Origin: JBAZUK01 sp041661445
GTDB lineage: Bacteria > Chlamydiota > Chlamydiia > Chlamydiales > SM23-39
Direction of reading: 5' to 3'
Assembly: GCA_041661445.1 (NCBI GenBank)
Contig: JBAZUK010000001.1
Location: 620,001-684,000 of the forward strand
Length of the DNA: 64,000 nucleotides
The position numbers and the translations under genes were made by a program. Positions 35,014 through 43,551 of this stretch are shown one piece after another. The notes under the pieces are model-generated. The model was not told the origin of the DNA, made no database searches, and saw only the letters and a list, made by a program, of their open reading frames with translations. The first letter of the stretch is position 1; the number at the start of each line of letters is the position of its first letter.

Positions 35014-35049
35014 AAAATAAAGCGTTTATTTTAAACGCTTTATTTTTTT
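35014..35049. terminator. Bidirectional terminator shared by the small lipoprotein and the 986-residue gene
   Basis: A perfect 15-base stem, AAAATAAAGCGTTTA (35014-35028) with TAAACGCTTTATTTT (35032-35046), three-base loop, then further T's. The right arm overlaps the stop codon and last codons of the leftward gene. Confidence 0.88.
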
Positions 35050-38000
35050 GTTTTCACGTAATTTACAAAAACTTTCATATAGGCATTTATCAAGCCTTCG
35101 TAAAAAGGTTTGTTGGTCATTAAGTTATACGAACTTTCGACAGCAGACTTAGCTAGAGGGACTCCAGCGGATGTAGCAAGAGATACGACAATTGAGCTAC
35201 TAGCATTTTTAAATGTTTCTTTTGGAGAGATAACCGCAGCAGCTAATCCTATACCTCCAGTTAATATAGAGGCAGTCGGACTTAAATATCCTAAATAGCC
35301 TGCAGCAAAACTTGAGATTGATCCAACAATGTTAGTTATCGGTAGGCGGGGAAAAGTAAAAGATGATTGGCTTTCTACGTTTTCTAGAGATGTTGGTATT
35401 TTTTCTACAGTTGCTTGCAGTGATAGGGCATGCTTAGTTAAATCCTGATGAATTTTTCCGGTAATGTTAGGAAAGTCAGTCAAATGCTTGGTTAGAAGAT
35501 TTAAATACTTACTGAAGAAATTTTGCAGCACGGTTTTTTCACCTGCATATAAGGATCTATGCTTTTTTAACTTTGCTTTGAATAAAGAAAGAGATATTGT
35601 GTATTCTTTGCTAAGATCTGAATCTTCTTTGCAATTCAATATGTTATCAACTGACTCTTTTAGCTCTTCAACATCTTTTGAATTTAAAGAAATATTTGAA
35701 AGCTCTTTTAAAAATTGCTGCATTTTATCTTTTGCAGCAGATAATTTCTGTTCACTTTGAGATGAATGATTGTGCGCAAGATATTCCTTCTGAGCTTTTG
35801 CTAAAGAAAATAATGGGCTTTTTGAAAAATAAGAGTTTTGAAAAATTTCTTCAAGTTTATTTGCAAAAGCCTTGTGATTTTTTATTTTGTCGAACTGCTT
35901 AAGGATCTTTTGATACTCAAGATTTATAGGTTCAAGTATATGAGCAGGGTCAAGTTCTTGAATTGTTTCAAGATGTTTTTTTATGAGGGATAATTTGCTT
36001 TCCATATCTTCAGATTTTAAAGATTCTTCTAAGGATTCAATAAGGAGCTTTAATTCTGTTGATAATAATTTTAAATGTTCTTTTCTTTCATGAAGTTCCT
36101 TGATCTTCAGAATATCATTTGTTAAATTTGTTTCTAAATTTAAAAATGGCTGTAATTTCTGCGACATTTCTCTTTTTACGGATTCTGCTTGAGAAGAGAG
36201 TTCATTATCTATTGAGATAAATAATCTTTTAATATCAGATATAGCTTTTTCAATCTTTTCTTCTTCTTCTTTTAATTGCGCCGGAGTTGGATCTACCAAA
36301 GCAGAAGAGCTTATTATTCCTTTAGCATCGGTGGATAATCCGGGAAGAGCTTCTGAATTTTTTTTCTTAATTTTTCTGTAAGATACAAGCAAACCCTCTT
36401 TCTGATGTCTTGAAAGAGTATTTAATTTCTCCTTTATAGAATCTTCTGTCCCCATGATGATCCCTTCTTCGATAATCCTGTCGACGAGTTCATCTCTTTG
36501 TTTGCGTTTAAGAGTCATCTCTTCTGCTAATGCCTTTCCCTCATCGCTATTTGGATCCGGCGCATAATCAAAAATAGGGTTAAGCATCATTATCAAATTG
36601 CATAAATACTGTTCGAGTTTTTCAGGTTTGGCAAATAAGAGATTAAAGCAATTTTTTATTCCGGCCTCCAGCGCATCTTCGGAAATTGGTTTGATACAAC
36701 TTCTGTCTATATAGCCTTTCGCAGTTAATAATTTTGCGATTCTTTCAACAGGTGATTGTGGATCATATCCATTTTGTTTTACATATTGAAGCTCTTCTTG
36801 AGTTTTATAGGGCTCTCTTAATATAAGGACGGATAACAATTCGGAAAACTTTTTAATATCCTGACTTAACGCTTCATTTATAAGATTGGGTTCATCTTCT
36901 ATGCTTTTTTCTTCCGGATTTTTATGCATCTCAGTTAGTAAATCCCCAATAATATCACATAAAAAATTATTTATAGCATGTGTGAAACCAGGTGTTGAAA
37001 CAGACTCGAGTGTGTTTTGGATTACTGACGGCATAAAAGCTTTAATGATATAGCTGTGTGCTGTTTTTACTATCCTATTTGGAAAAAATTCTATAATCCT
37101 GGCGCCTAAATAAGGTAGAATGCCGAGAGGATATGTGAAAAAAGACAAAAGAAATTTTGTTTTAGGATAGTTTTTTAAAAAATCAAAATCGAGTGTCTGA
37201 AATTTTTTTATGGGTGAGCTGAGCATTCTAAATGCCGGTCTTAGATCTTCTTTGGAAGCTGCCTGAGCAAATTCCTGATATAATTTCTCCGTTGATTTAT
37301 ATCCCAAAATTTCTGGCTTTTTTAATTCCTCTCTTACAAATTCATCCCTATCGCCAATTGGATTGTTCGGATCGTCTCTAAATCGTTCAACTGTTCTATT
37401 GTAATTTGCTAAGTATGTATTTAATGTTCCTAATAAACCGCTCCCCAAGTTGGGAAGATTGTTCCCTTCTCTTAGAGAGTTTCTGGAAAAAAATAATATT
37501 TGGTTGAGAGTAAGCTGAATATAGAATTTTGGCAGCTTACCAAACCATAAATATAAATAATATGTAACAAACATTCTTGAAGTTGAGAGTTTAGGAAAAT
37601 ACTTTTTCATCGCATCGCTTATTTTCCAGAAACCAGGATTTTCACTCTGGGATAATTCTTTAAGAACCAGACGTAATTTATTGCCGTCTTCTGATGAAGC
37701 CTCTCCTTGATTGCCAAACCAATGCAAAGTGTTAAGCGTAGTAAACAAAGATGCTTTTTCAACAAACTCTTTAGCGCGAATATCCGTTTCCAATTTTAAA
37801 CTTTGAATATCATTCTGTTTCTGAGGCGGAGTCTTCTCTATTTGAGAAATCAAATCTCTTTGATTGATGGATATAGAAGAGGTTTTAGGCTTAGGCGAAG
37901 ACGGATTGACCTTGCTAGGTGAGACTGGAGGGGATTTTTGAGGCGAAATAGGGGAGATTGGCATATTTCTAAGTGGAGTGGAATTGATAGGACTTGTCAT
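35040..38000 (-). CDS. Large protein with Pro/Ser-rich N-terminus, coiled coils and C-terminal hydrophobic pair; unknown
   Basis: A 986-residue protein with no recognised family. Residues 1-60 are rich in Ser-Pro (SPISPQKSPPVSPSK), a disordered style common at type III secretion N-termini. About 150-330 is helical with two moderately hydrophobic stretches (FVTYYLYLWFGKLPKFYIQL; FLLSFFTYPLGILPYLGARI). About 490-800 is a long coiled-coil region rich in Lys/Glu/Leu. Near the C-terminus (about 905-965) are two adjoining hydrophobic segments (ISSFAAGYLGYL; ILTGGIGLAAAVI; then IVVSLATSAGV), resembling the bilobed membrane hairpin of chlamydial inclusion proteins. No Sec signal. Effector or inclusion-membrane role is inference. 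A single-gene unit with its own terminator. Confidence 0.7.
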   Translation of the reverse strand: MTSPINSTPLRNMPISPISPQKSPPVSPSKVNPSSPKPKTSSISINQRDLISQIEKTPPQKQNDIQSLKLETDIRAKEFVEKASLFTTLNTLHWFGNQGEASSEDGNKLRLVLKELSQSENPGFWKISDAMKKYFPKLSTSRMFVTYYLYLWFGKLPKFYIQLTLNQILFFSRNSLREGNNLPNLGSGLLGTLNTYLANYNRTVERFRDDPNNPIGDRDEFVREELKKPEILGYKSTEKLYQEFAQAASKEDLRPAFRMLSSPIKKFQTLDFDFLKNYPKTKFLLSFFTYPLGILPYLGARIIEFFPNRIVKTAHSYIIKAFMPSVIQNTLESVSTPGFTHAINNFLCDIIGDLLTEMHKNPEEKSIEDEPNLINEALSQDIKKFSELLSVLILREPYKTQEELQYVKQNGYDPQSPVERIAKLLTAKGYIDRSCIKPISEDALEAGIKNCFNLLFAKPEKLEQYLCNLIMMLNPIFDYAPDPNSDEGKALAEEMTLKRKQRDELVDRIIEEGIIMGTEDSIKEKLNTLSRHQKEGLLVSYRKIKKKNSEALPGLSTDAKGIISSSALVDPTPAQLKEEEEKIEKAISDIKRLFISIDNELSSQAESVKREMSQKLQPFLNLETNLTNDILKIKELHERKEHLKLLSTELKLLIESLEESLKSEDMESKLSLIKKHLETIQELDPAHILEPINLEYQKILKQFDKIKNHKAFANKLEEIFQNSYFSKSPLFSLAKAQKEYLAHNHSSQSEQKLSAAKDKMQQFLKELSNISLNSKDVEELKESVDNILNCKEDSDLSKEYTISLSLFKAKLKKHRSLYAGEKTVLQNFFSKYLNLLTKHLTDFPNITGKIHQDLTKHALSLQATVEKIPTSLENVESQSSFTFPRLPITNIVGSISSFAAGYLGYLSPTASILTGGIGLAAAVISPKETFKNASSSIVVSLATSAGVPLAKSAVESSYNLMTNKPFYEGLINAYMKVFVNYVKTKK

Positions 38001-38193
38001 AAAAACTCTTTTAATAAATTATTTTTTTAATATTTGCTGAAATAAATATCTTTTTTTTAATCTCTTAATTATATCAAAGTTATTAAAATAATTAAATATT
38101 TAATTATTTTTAATATATAGTATATAATTGTTTTTTTTTAGTTTTAAATTAAATCAACTTTTAAAGTGTAATTTCCTTAACTCAAATGATACA

Positions 38194-38223
38194 TTTACAA
38201 AAAAATTACATAACTTATATTAT
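38194..38223 (+). promoter_or_regulatory. Candidate promoter for mazG
   Basis: TTTACA (38194-38199) and TATTAT (38218-38223) with an 18-base spacer, about 28 bases ahead of the mazG ATG. Placed in the 251-base AT-rich divergent gap shared with the 986-residue gene, which shows no other feature. Confidence 0.45.
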
Positions 38224-38251
38224 GATTTAAAAATTTTTTCAAGAAAACTTT

Positions 38252-38893
38252 ATGAATGAATTTGATGACTTATTAAACACAGTAAATATTTTACTTGGGC
38301 CGAATGGTTGCGAGTGGGATAGAAAACAAACCCTTGATAGTTTGAAATTGTTTTTTTTAGAAGAGTCTTATGAGCTTATTGATGCTATTGATGAAAAAAA
38401 TAATGATCATATATTAGAAGAAGCGGGCGATATCCTTTTTTTGGTGGTATTTCTTTCCAAAATTGCTGAAAACAGCAATTTATTTGAACTTGATGAGGTA
38501 ATAAGGAACATTAGAGAAAAATTAGTGCGCAGACACCCCCATGTTTTTGGAGATGAACAAGTTAAAGGTGTTGATGACATTCTTGAGAATTGGCAGAAAA
38601 TTAAAAAAGAAGAAAAGAATCATAAAAATAGAAAAAACATATTTGATGGCCTGCCAAGATCGATGCCGGTCCTTATGAAAGCTCAAAAAATGATTAGTAT
38701 TTTAAAAAAGAAAAATTACATTCAAAGTAAAGAAAAATTTTTAAATAAACAGCAGTTTGATGATCAAATATCTTCTTTACTAATAAAGGCAACTAATAGC
38801 GGGTATGATCTGGAAACTGAAATCAGGAGTCAAATGAAATCTTTTATTGAATCTGCAGGAATAAAAAATACCGGAGATAGCCTCGAGGCATAA
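38252..38893 (+). CDS. mazG: Nucleoside triphosphate pyrophosphohydrolase MazG
   Basis: A 213-residue MazG: hydrolyses NTPs/dNTPs to monophosphates, cleaning up non-standard nucleotides or tuning (p)ppGpp-type stress. N-terminal GCEWDRKQT and the metal-binding ExxE...ExxD set (LEESYELIDAI, EEAGDILFLVV) are intact, followed by KLVRRHPHVFGD, the MazG family mark. The second MazG domain found in longer homologues (about 260 residues) is shortened. Converges on the SRP RNA gene, whose 3' end abuts the mazG stop. Confidence 0.94.
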   Translation: MNEFDDLLNTVNILLGPNGCEWDRKQTLDSLKLFFLEESYELIDAIDEKNNDHILEEAGDILFLVVFLSKIAENSNLFELDEVIRNIREKLVRRHPHVFGDEQVKGVDDILENWQKIKKEEKNHKNRKNIFDGLPRSMPVLMKAQKMISILKKKNYIQSKEKFLNKQQFDDQISSLLIKATNSGYDLETEIRSQMKSFIESAGIKNTGDSLEA

Positions 38894-38965
38894 AAGCTTT
38901 AATCTTAAGGCTGCTGCCTTCCGGCCCTGACCTGGTTCGAAGAGCTTTTTTCTTCAAGATCCCCG
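38894..38965 (-). ncRNA. ffs: Signal recognition particle RNA (4.5S, small bacterial type)
   Basis: On the minus strand the apical hairpin AACCAGGUCAGGGCCGGAAG, then GCAGCAGCC, is the near-universal SRP helix 8, bound by Ffh. Outer ends GGGGAUCUU and AAGAUU can pair. With the promoter's predicted start at about 38965 and mazG ending at 38893, the RNA is roughly 72-80 bases, compact compared with the 114 bases of E. coli. Ends are approximate. Confidence 0.92.
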
Positions 38966-38971
38966 GTAAAA

Positions 38972-39000
38972 ATTATCTAAAATATATCATATTTTTTCAA
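38972..39000 (-). promoter_or_regulatory. Strong promoter for the SRP RNA
   Basis: Reading leftward: TTGAAA (39000-38995), exactly 17 bases, GATAAT (38977-38972). Transcription would begin about 38965, at the GGGG that opens the RNA. Confidence 0.8.
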
Positions 39001-39014
39001 TTGTAACAATATAA

Positions 39015-40184
39015 TTATTTTATCTCGGATTTCAATGGTGTAGCTGAAAGATTTAATAAATAAGTATCTGGGAAGAACTTAGATAGAATCTTTGCTGCAT
39101 TGTCTCCATTTTGAGCCATTTGCGTAGCTGAATGCAGGCAAATGCCAACTCCTATTCCTTTTCCATAACCGGTAAATAAAACGTCATTATTCATTACAAC
39201 AACCTGCATGTCATTGCTAATAACATTCTCTTTTCCAAGAATTTTCTGAAAAGTAATAAAATCAATATCTTTTGATTCATTCATGCTTTTCAATTTCAAG
39301 GCATATGTTTTTTTAGAGAAATTATCAGTATATAACTCCACGCCTGTTACGCCTGAAATATTTAATAAATTTTCAAATTGTTTTTTTGATATTTTATAAT
39401 TCCATTTAGATTCTTCTCTGATCAATGCAGCATGAGGAGCTTCGACGCCGACTTGCGGACCTAATGCTTCTTTTCTAAAAATTGTGCTGTAAGGTGCAGT
39501 TTTCCCGGCTGAGTTTTCAGTCCATGTTGCAATAAACGGATTATTGCTGCCTTTGTTTGATAAAACCAAAATGAGGTGTTTTGTTCTGTCAACTGCATTG
39601 GATACATGTGAATCAGGCTGAACGATTACCTTGCCTTGATAATTTACGTCCTCAGCAGAAACATGCCAAAAAGCATTTTTGTTTTTTACAACATTTGAGC
39701 AGGCAGTTGTTCGGGATGCAATAGCTACCGCTGCCATAACTTCATTTTCTAAAGGATAGGGGAACTGAGGAGTTAAAATAGATTTCAAATAAGATTCTAT
39801 TTCAACATCATTGATCACATTTATTTTGTTTTTTACTTTAATTACTGTAATCGCTCCGTCATATTCTATGCCGTTTACGAGAAGAGATGAATTTTTTGAT
39901 TTTGGCGCAATATGTATTTGATGTATTCCAGGATATTCTTCGCCCCATTTTATTCCGGAATCGATGGCTCTGACCATAAATCTTTTGCCGGAAACTGAAG
40001 ATGTTATTTTGCTGCCATCCTGTGGGTTAGAAACCAGATAGGCTCCTTTTGATTCAATCAACGCTTCTTCAATATTTTTTGCCAAAAGCACTTGAATGTT
40101 TTCAGGAGGATTTGTTTTTGCAGAATCTAATGCAAAAATTGATGTTGTTAAAAATATAATTAATAAAGAAAAAGCTTTCTTCAT
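39015..40184 (-). CDS. SpoIID-domain protein, predicted septal peptidoglycan-acting enzyme
   Basis: A 389-residue exported protein: signal peptide MKKAFSLLIIFLTTSIFALD, then a SpoIID/LytB domain (about 95-380). The conserved region VEIESYLKSILTPQFPYPLENEVMAAVAIASRTTA contains the glutamate that is catalytic in SpoIID lytic transglycosylases (in PLENE). In Chlamydiota SpoIID proteins act at the division septum on the thin peptidoglycan ring, together with amidases. The gene overlaps the end of ruvB by four bases (ATGA), matching CT040-CT041. Confidence 0.88.
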   Translation of the reverse strand: MKKAFSLLIIFLTTSIFALDSAKTNPPENIQVLLAKNIEEALIESKGAYLVSNPQDGSKITSSVSGKRFMVRAIDSGIKWGEEYPGIHQIHIAPKSKNSSLLVNGIEYDGAITVIKVKNKINVINDVEIESYLKSILTPQFPYPLENEVMAAVAIASRTTACSNVVKNKNAFWHVSAEDVNYQGKVIVQPDSHVSNAVDRTKHLILVLSNKGSNNPFIATWTENSAGKTAPYSTIFRKEALGPQVGVEAPHAALIREESKWNYKISKKQFENLLNISGVTGVELYTDNFSKKTYALKLKSMNESKDIDFITFQKILGKENVISNDMQVVVMNNDVLFTGYGKGIGVGICLHSATQMAQNGDNAAKILSKFFPDTYLLNLSATPLKSEIK

Positions 40185-41197
40185 AATAGCTCTCCATGAT
40201 TATTTTGGTATTTTTTTCCCATATGTTCATATCCGTTTTTTGTTACTTCGCGACCTCTAGGGGTACGTTTTAGGAAACCTTTCATAATAAGATAAGGTTC
40301 ATTAACTTCTTGAAGCGTTAAAGACTCTTCGCCAATAGCAACTCCGATTGTGCTTATTCCAACAGGACCGCCGTTGTAATGATCAATAATTGTATTCAAT
40401 ATTCTTTTATCCATTTCATCTAAACCTTCAGCATCTATTGATAACATTTCTAAAGCTAAGTTTGCAACATCAATATCGACTATTTTTTTATTTTGCATCT
40501 GAATATAGTCTCTTACCCATTTGATCAGGTTATTGGCAATTCTAGGAGTTCCTCTTGATCTTTTAGCAATACTCATGGCAGCTGCATCATCAAGCTGAAT
40601 GTTTAATATTTTGGCAGTCCTGGTTATAATTTCTTGGAGGTCCTCTGCAGTATAATAATCTAATCTTGCATTAAATGAAAATCTTGATCGGAGTGGAGAT
40701 GATAGAAGTCCGGCTCTTGTTGTTGCCCCGATTAGAGTAAACTTGTTTAATTTTACAGAGACACCTCTAGCATTAGGCCCGCTGTCGATTAGCAGGTCCA
40801 ATGTGAAATCTTCCATTGCCGGATAAAGATATTCTTCGATTGCTTTGTTTAATCTATGGATTTCATCAATAAATAAAATGTCATGTTCTTTTAAAGATGT
40901 CAAAATCCCCGCAAGGTCTCCCGGTTTTTCAATAACAGGACCTGAAGTTACAACAATATTTGTATTCATGGTTTTCGCAATAATATTGGCAAGAGTTGTT
41001 TTTCCAAGACCCGGGGGGCCGGAAAAAAGCATATGTCCTAAACTCTCATTTCTTTTTTTTGCAGCGCCGATATAAATATCTAACCTTTTCTTAATACTGT
41101 CCTGCCCGATAAACTCGTTTAGACTTATCGGTCTTAAAGGAATTTCAAAAGATTTATCCTCTTTAGTTAAGCTTGACTGAATAAAATTTTCTTCCAT
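40181..41197 (-). CDS. ruvB: Holliday junction helicase RuvB
   Basis: A 338-residue AAA+ motor that drives branch migration with RuvA. Walker A GPPGLGKTT, Walker B LFIDEIHRL, sensor 1 IGATTRAG, the arginine finger region PLRSRF, and the C-terminal winged helix ending near FLKRTPRGREVTKNGYEH. Normal length. Starts the ruvB-spoIID operon. Confidence 0.97.
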   Translation of the reverse strand: MEENFIQSSLTKEDKSFEIPLRPISLNEFIGQDSIKKRLDIYIGAAKKRNESLGHMLFSGPPGLGKTTLANIIAKTMNTNIVVTSGPVIEKPGDLAGILTSLKEHDILFIDEIHRLNKAIEEYLYPAMEDFTLDLLIDSGPNARGVSVKLNKFTLIGATTRAGLLSSPLRSRFSFNARLDYYTAEDLQEIITRTAKILNIQLDDAAAMSIAKRSRGTPRIANNLIKWVRDYIQMQNKKIVDIDVANLALEMLSIDAEGLDEMDKRILNTIIDHYNGGPVGISTIGVAIGEESLTLQEVNEPYLIMKGFLKRTPRGREVTKNGYEHMGKKYQNNHGELL

Positions 41198-41307
41198 TAT
41201 TCTTTTACCTTTAAGAAAAAAAATATACGTTTTATAATAAAAATTCTAGCAAGAAAAGCATTTCACAGGCTATATCTATTTATTAAAGATAAAAAAAAGG
41301 ATAAAAT

Positions 41308-41871
41308 ATGGGATTATTACCAGATTCAATAATTGAAAAGTTGGCAAATAAAGGAATGATCGAGCCTTTTGAAAAAAATCAAGTTAAGCAAGCCGATAAT
41401 AAAAAGATGATTAGCTATGGCCTGTCCAGTTATGGATATGATTTGAGAGTAGCAGATGAATTTAAGATTTTTACTAATGTATATAATTCTATTATTGACC
41501 CAAAAAGTTTTCGGGAAGATTCTTTTGTTGAGATGAAAGCTGATACATGCGTCATTCCCCCAAATTCTTTTGCTTTGGCAAGATCTGTTGAATATTTTAG
41601 AATACCAAGAAACGTTTTAACAATTTGCATTGGAAAATCTACATATGCAAGATGCGGTATCATTGTAAATGTTACACCGTTTGAACCTGAATGGGAAGGA
41701 TATGTAACCTTGGAAATTTCGAACACAACACCTCTTCCAGCTAAGATTTATGCTAATGAGGGCTTAGCTCAAGTTTTGTTTTTTGAAGCTAAACATGAGT
41801 GCAGTGTTTCTTATGCTGATAGAAAAGGTAAATATATGAAACAAGTTGGAATTACTATTCCTAAGCTTTAA
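41308..41871 (+). CDS. dcd: dCTP deaminase
   Basis: A 187-residue trimeric enzyme making dUTP from dCTP for thymidylate synthesis. Signatures: SYGLSSYGYDLRVADEF, CIGKSTYARCGI (substrate loop with the Ser-Arg pair) and VTPFEPEWEGYVTLEISNT, where the catalytic Glu sits in WEG. Ribosome-binding site AAAAGGA lies upstream. Divergent from ruvB, keeping the CT039-CT040 pairing. Confidence 0.96.
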   Translation: MGLLPDSIIEKLANKGMIEPFEKNQVKQADNKKMISYGLSSYGYDLRVADEFKIFTNVYNSIIDPKSFREDSFVEMKADTCVIPPNSFALARSVEYFRIPRNVLTICIGKSTYARCGIIVNVTPFEPEWEGYVTLEISNTTPLPAKIYANEGLAQVLFFEAKHECSVSYADRKGKYMKQVGITIPKL

Positions 41872-41935
41872 TATATTTTATAAAATTAATTGAATTTAAT
41901 ATTAAAAAAAATAATATGAAGTAAAAGATGAATAT

Positions 41936-42250
41936 ATGAAAAAAAGCAATAGCGATATTTTTTCTAAAATAATTGATGCAGTTGTTTTAAAATCCTGGTG
42001 GTTAATTTTATTTTTATTTGTTTGTTATGTTGGAAATGAATATGTTGTCCAAAGACGAAATATAGCAATTAATGAATTGAAAAATAAATATGACGCCCTG
42101 CAAGAAGAAAAACAATTAGCATATGAGAAAAAAGAAGATCTTGTTTTAAGAGTGCAATCTCAAAGTGATCCGGCTTGGGTAGAAAGAGTGTTAATTAAAG
42201 AATTAGGGGTTGTTCCTGAAAATCAAATAAAAGTATATTTTTCTAAATAA
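41936..42250 (+). CDS. Small membrane coiled-coil protein, FtsB/DivIC-like
   Basis: A 104-residue bitopic protein. Short cytoplasmic N-terminus, one membrane helix (about 19-38, SWWLILFLFVCYVGNEYVV), then a periplasmic coiled coil (INELKNKYDALQEEKQLAYE) and a short end, KELGVVPENQIKVYF. This is the shape of FtsB/DivIC septum proteins, including the conserved ExxAR/KELG(MV)V-P-E-like tail. Assignment is by architecture and tail motif, so moderate. It stands in a dcd-initiated rightward row before two CorC-like genes. Confidence 0.72.
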   Translation: MKKSNSDIFSKIIDAVVLKSWWLILFLFVCYVGNEYVVQRRNIAINELKNKYDALQEEKQLAYEKKEDLVLRVQSQSDPAWVERVLIKELGVVPENQIKVYFSK

Positions 42251-42291
42251 ATGGCTTTTTCTAAAATTAACGATGAAGTAAAAAATTATTT

Positions 42292-43551
42292 ATGAATATT
42301 TTTTTGTTTGTTTTCATATTGTTTTTTTTAGTTTCCTTTTCTGCTATTTTATCCGCGAGTGAAACTTCTTTATTTTCTTTATCATTTTTTACGGTAAATG
42401 CTTATAAAAATGATGTAGATAAAAGAAAAAAATTAATCCACAAGCTCTTGCTGCATCCCAAGGATTTATTAGTAACAATTTTAATCTTGAACGTTCTTGC
42501 TAATATCTTGATTCAGAACGTCGTTTCTTCAATATTTGATACCTTTCCATCATGGCTGCTTAAAGTTGGAGTTCCTCTAGCGATAACACTTTTTTTTGGC
42601 GAAATCATCCCTAAATCTGTTGCTTTAGCCAATAATAAAGATATCGCATGTTATTTGGCTCCCTTTATAAATTTTTCTTCCAGAATAATTAAGCCTCTTC
42701 GCATTCTGATAACTAAAGTTGCCGGATTTGTTTCTCGAACGATGTTTTTCTTTTTAAAAAAAGAAAAACCATTAACTATTGAAGAACTTGAATATGTTAT
42801 TTCTGTATCTGAAGAACAAAAAATTTTAACGTCTGATGAAACTGATTTGATAGAAGGGTATTTGGGCCTTTATGATTCTAATATTAAAGAGAATTTGAGA
42901 CCAAGGGATGAAGTTTTGTTTTTTGATATCAATTCTCCAAAAGACGAATTAATAAAAATTTTTAGTGATAAAGAGTATTCAAGAGTGCCTGTATGTGACG
43001 ATAAATTGGACAATATTTTAGGAGTAATATCCTTAAAACGTTTTTTTTTGCATCAGGCTGAAATCACAATTAACAAGGATTTATTGAAATTTTTAAAGAA
43101 GCCTCTTTTTGTTGTTGAAACAATGAAATCATGGGATCTGTTTTTGGAGTTCAGAAAGAATCGGGAAGATATAGCAATCGTTGTCGATGAATATGGGTCT
43201 GTTACGGGAATAATCACTTTAGAAGATTTAATTGAGCAGGTTGTCGGTAATATTTCGGATAAAAAAAATGAAGGCGCAAGATATACATATTGTTCGAAAG
43301 ATGAGATTATTGCTAGCGGCAAAATGGAAATAGATGAATTAGAGAATTTGTTTGATATCGATATTAAAAGAAAATCAAATGCTGTAACCATCGGAGGTTT
43401 TTTGATAGATGAATTGGGCGATATTCCATCAGCCGGTGAAAAAATTACAGTGGATAGTTTGCATTTTCAAATTTTAGCTGCCGATCCTAACAGAATTAAA
43501 AAAGTATATATAAGGCTTGTGAAGCAACCTAAAAAAAGAAAACCTACATGA
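42292..43551 (+). CDS. DUF21/CBS/CorC-domain membrane protein (TlyC family), first paralogue
   Basis: A 419-residue protein with an N-terminal DUF21 (CNNM) membrane domain of about four helices (1-180), a pair of CBS domains (about 200-330; VPVCDDKLDNILGVISLK and IAIVVDEYGSVTGIITLEDLIEQVVG) and a C-terminal CorC/HlyC domain (340-410). CNNM/CorC proteins are Mg2+ exporters or regulators, with CBS domains sensing Mg-ATP; the older haemolysin label is not supported. It overlaps the next gene by four bases. In C. trachomatis a similar pair is CT256-CT257. Confidence 0.9.
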   Translation: MNIFLFVFILFFLVSFSAILSASETSLFSLSFFTVNAYKNDVDKRKKLIHKLLLHPKDLLVTILILNVLANILIQNVVSSIFDTFPSWLLKVGVPLAITLFFGEIIPKSVALANNKDIACYLAPFINFSSRIIKPLRILITKVAGFVSRTMFFFLKKEKPLTIEELEYVISVSEEQKILTSDETDLIEGYLGLYDSNIKENLRPRDEVLFFDINSPKDELIKIFSDKEYSRVPVCDDKLDNILGVISLKRFFLHQAEITINKDLLKFLKKPLFVVETMKSWDLFLEFRKNREDIAIVVDEYGSVTGIITLEDLIEQVVGNISDKKNEGARYTYCSKDEIIASGKMEIDELENLFDIDIKRKSNAVTIGGFLIDELGDIPSAGEKITVDSLHFQILAADPNRIKKVYIRLVKQPKKRKPT

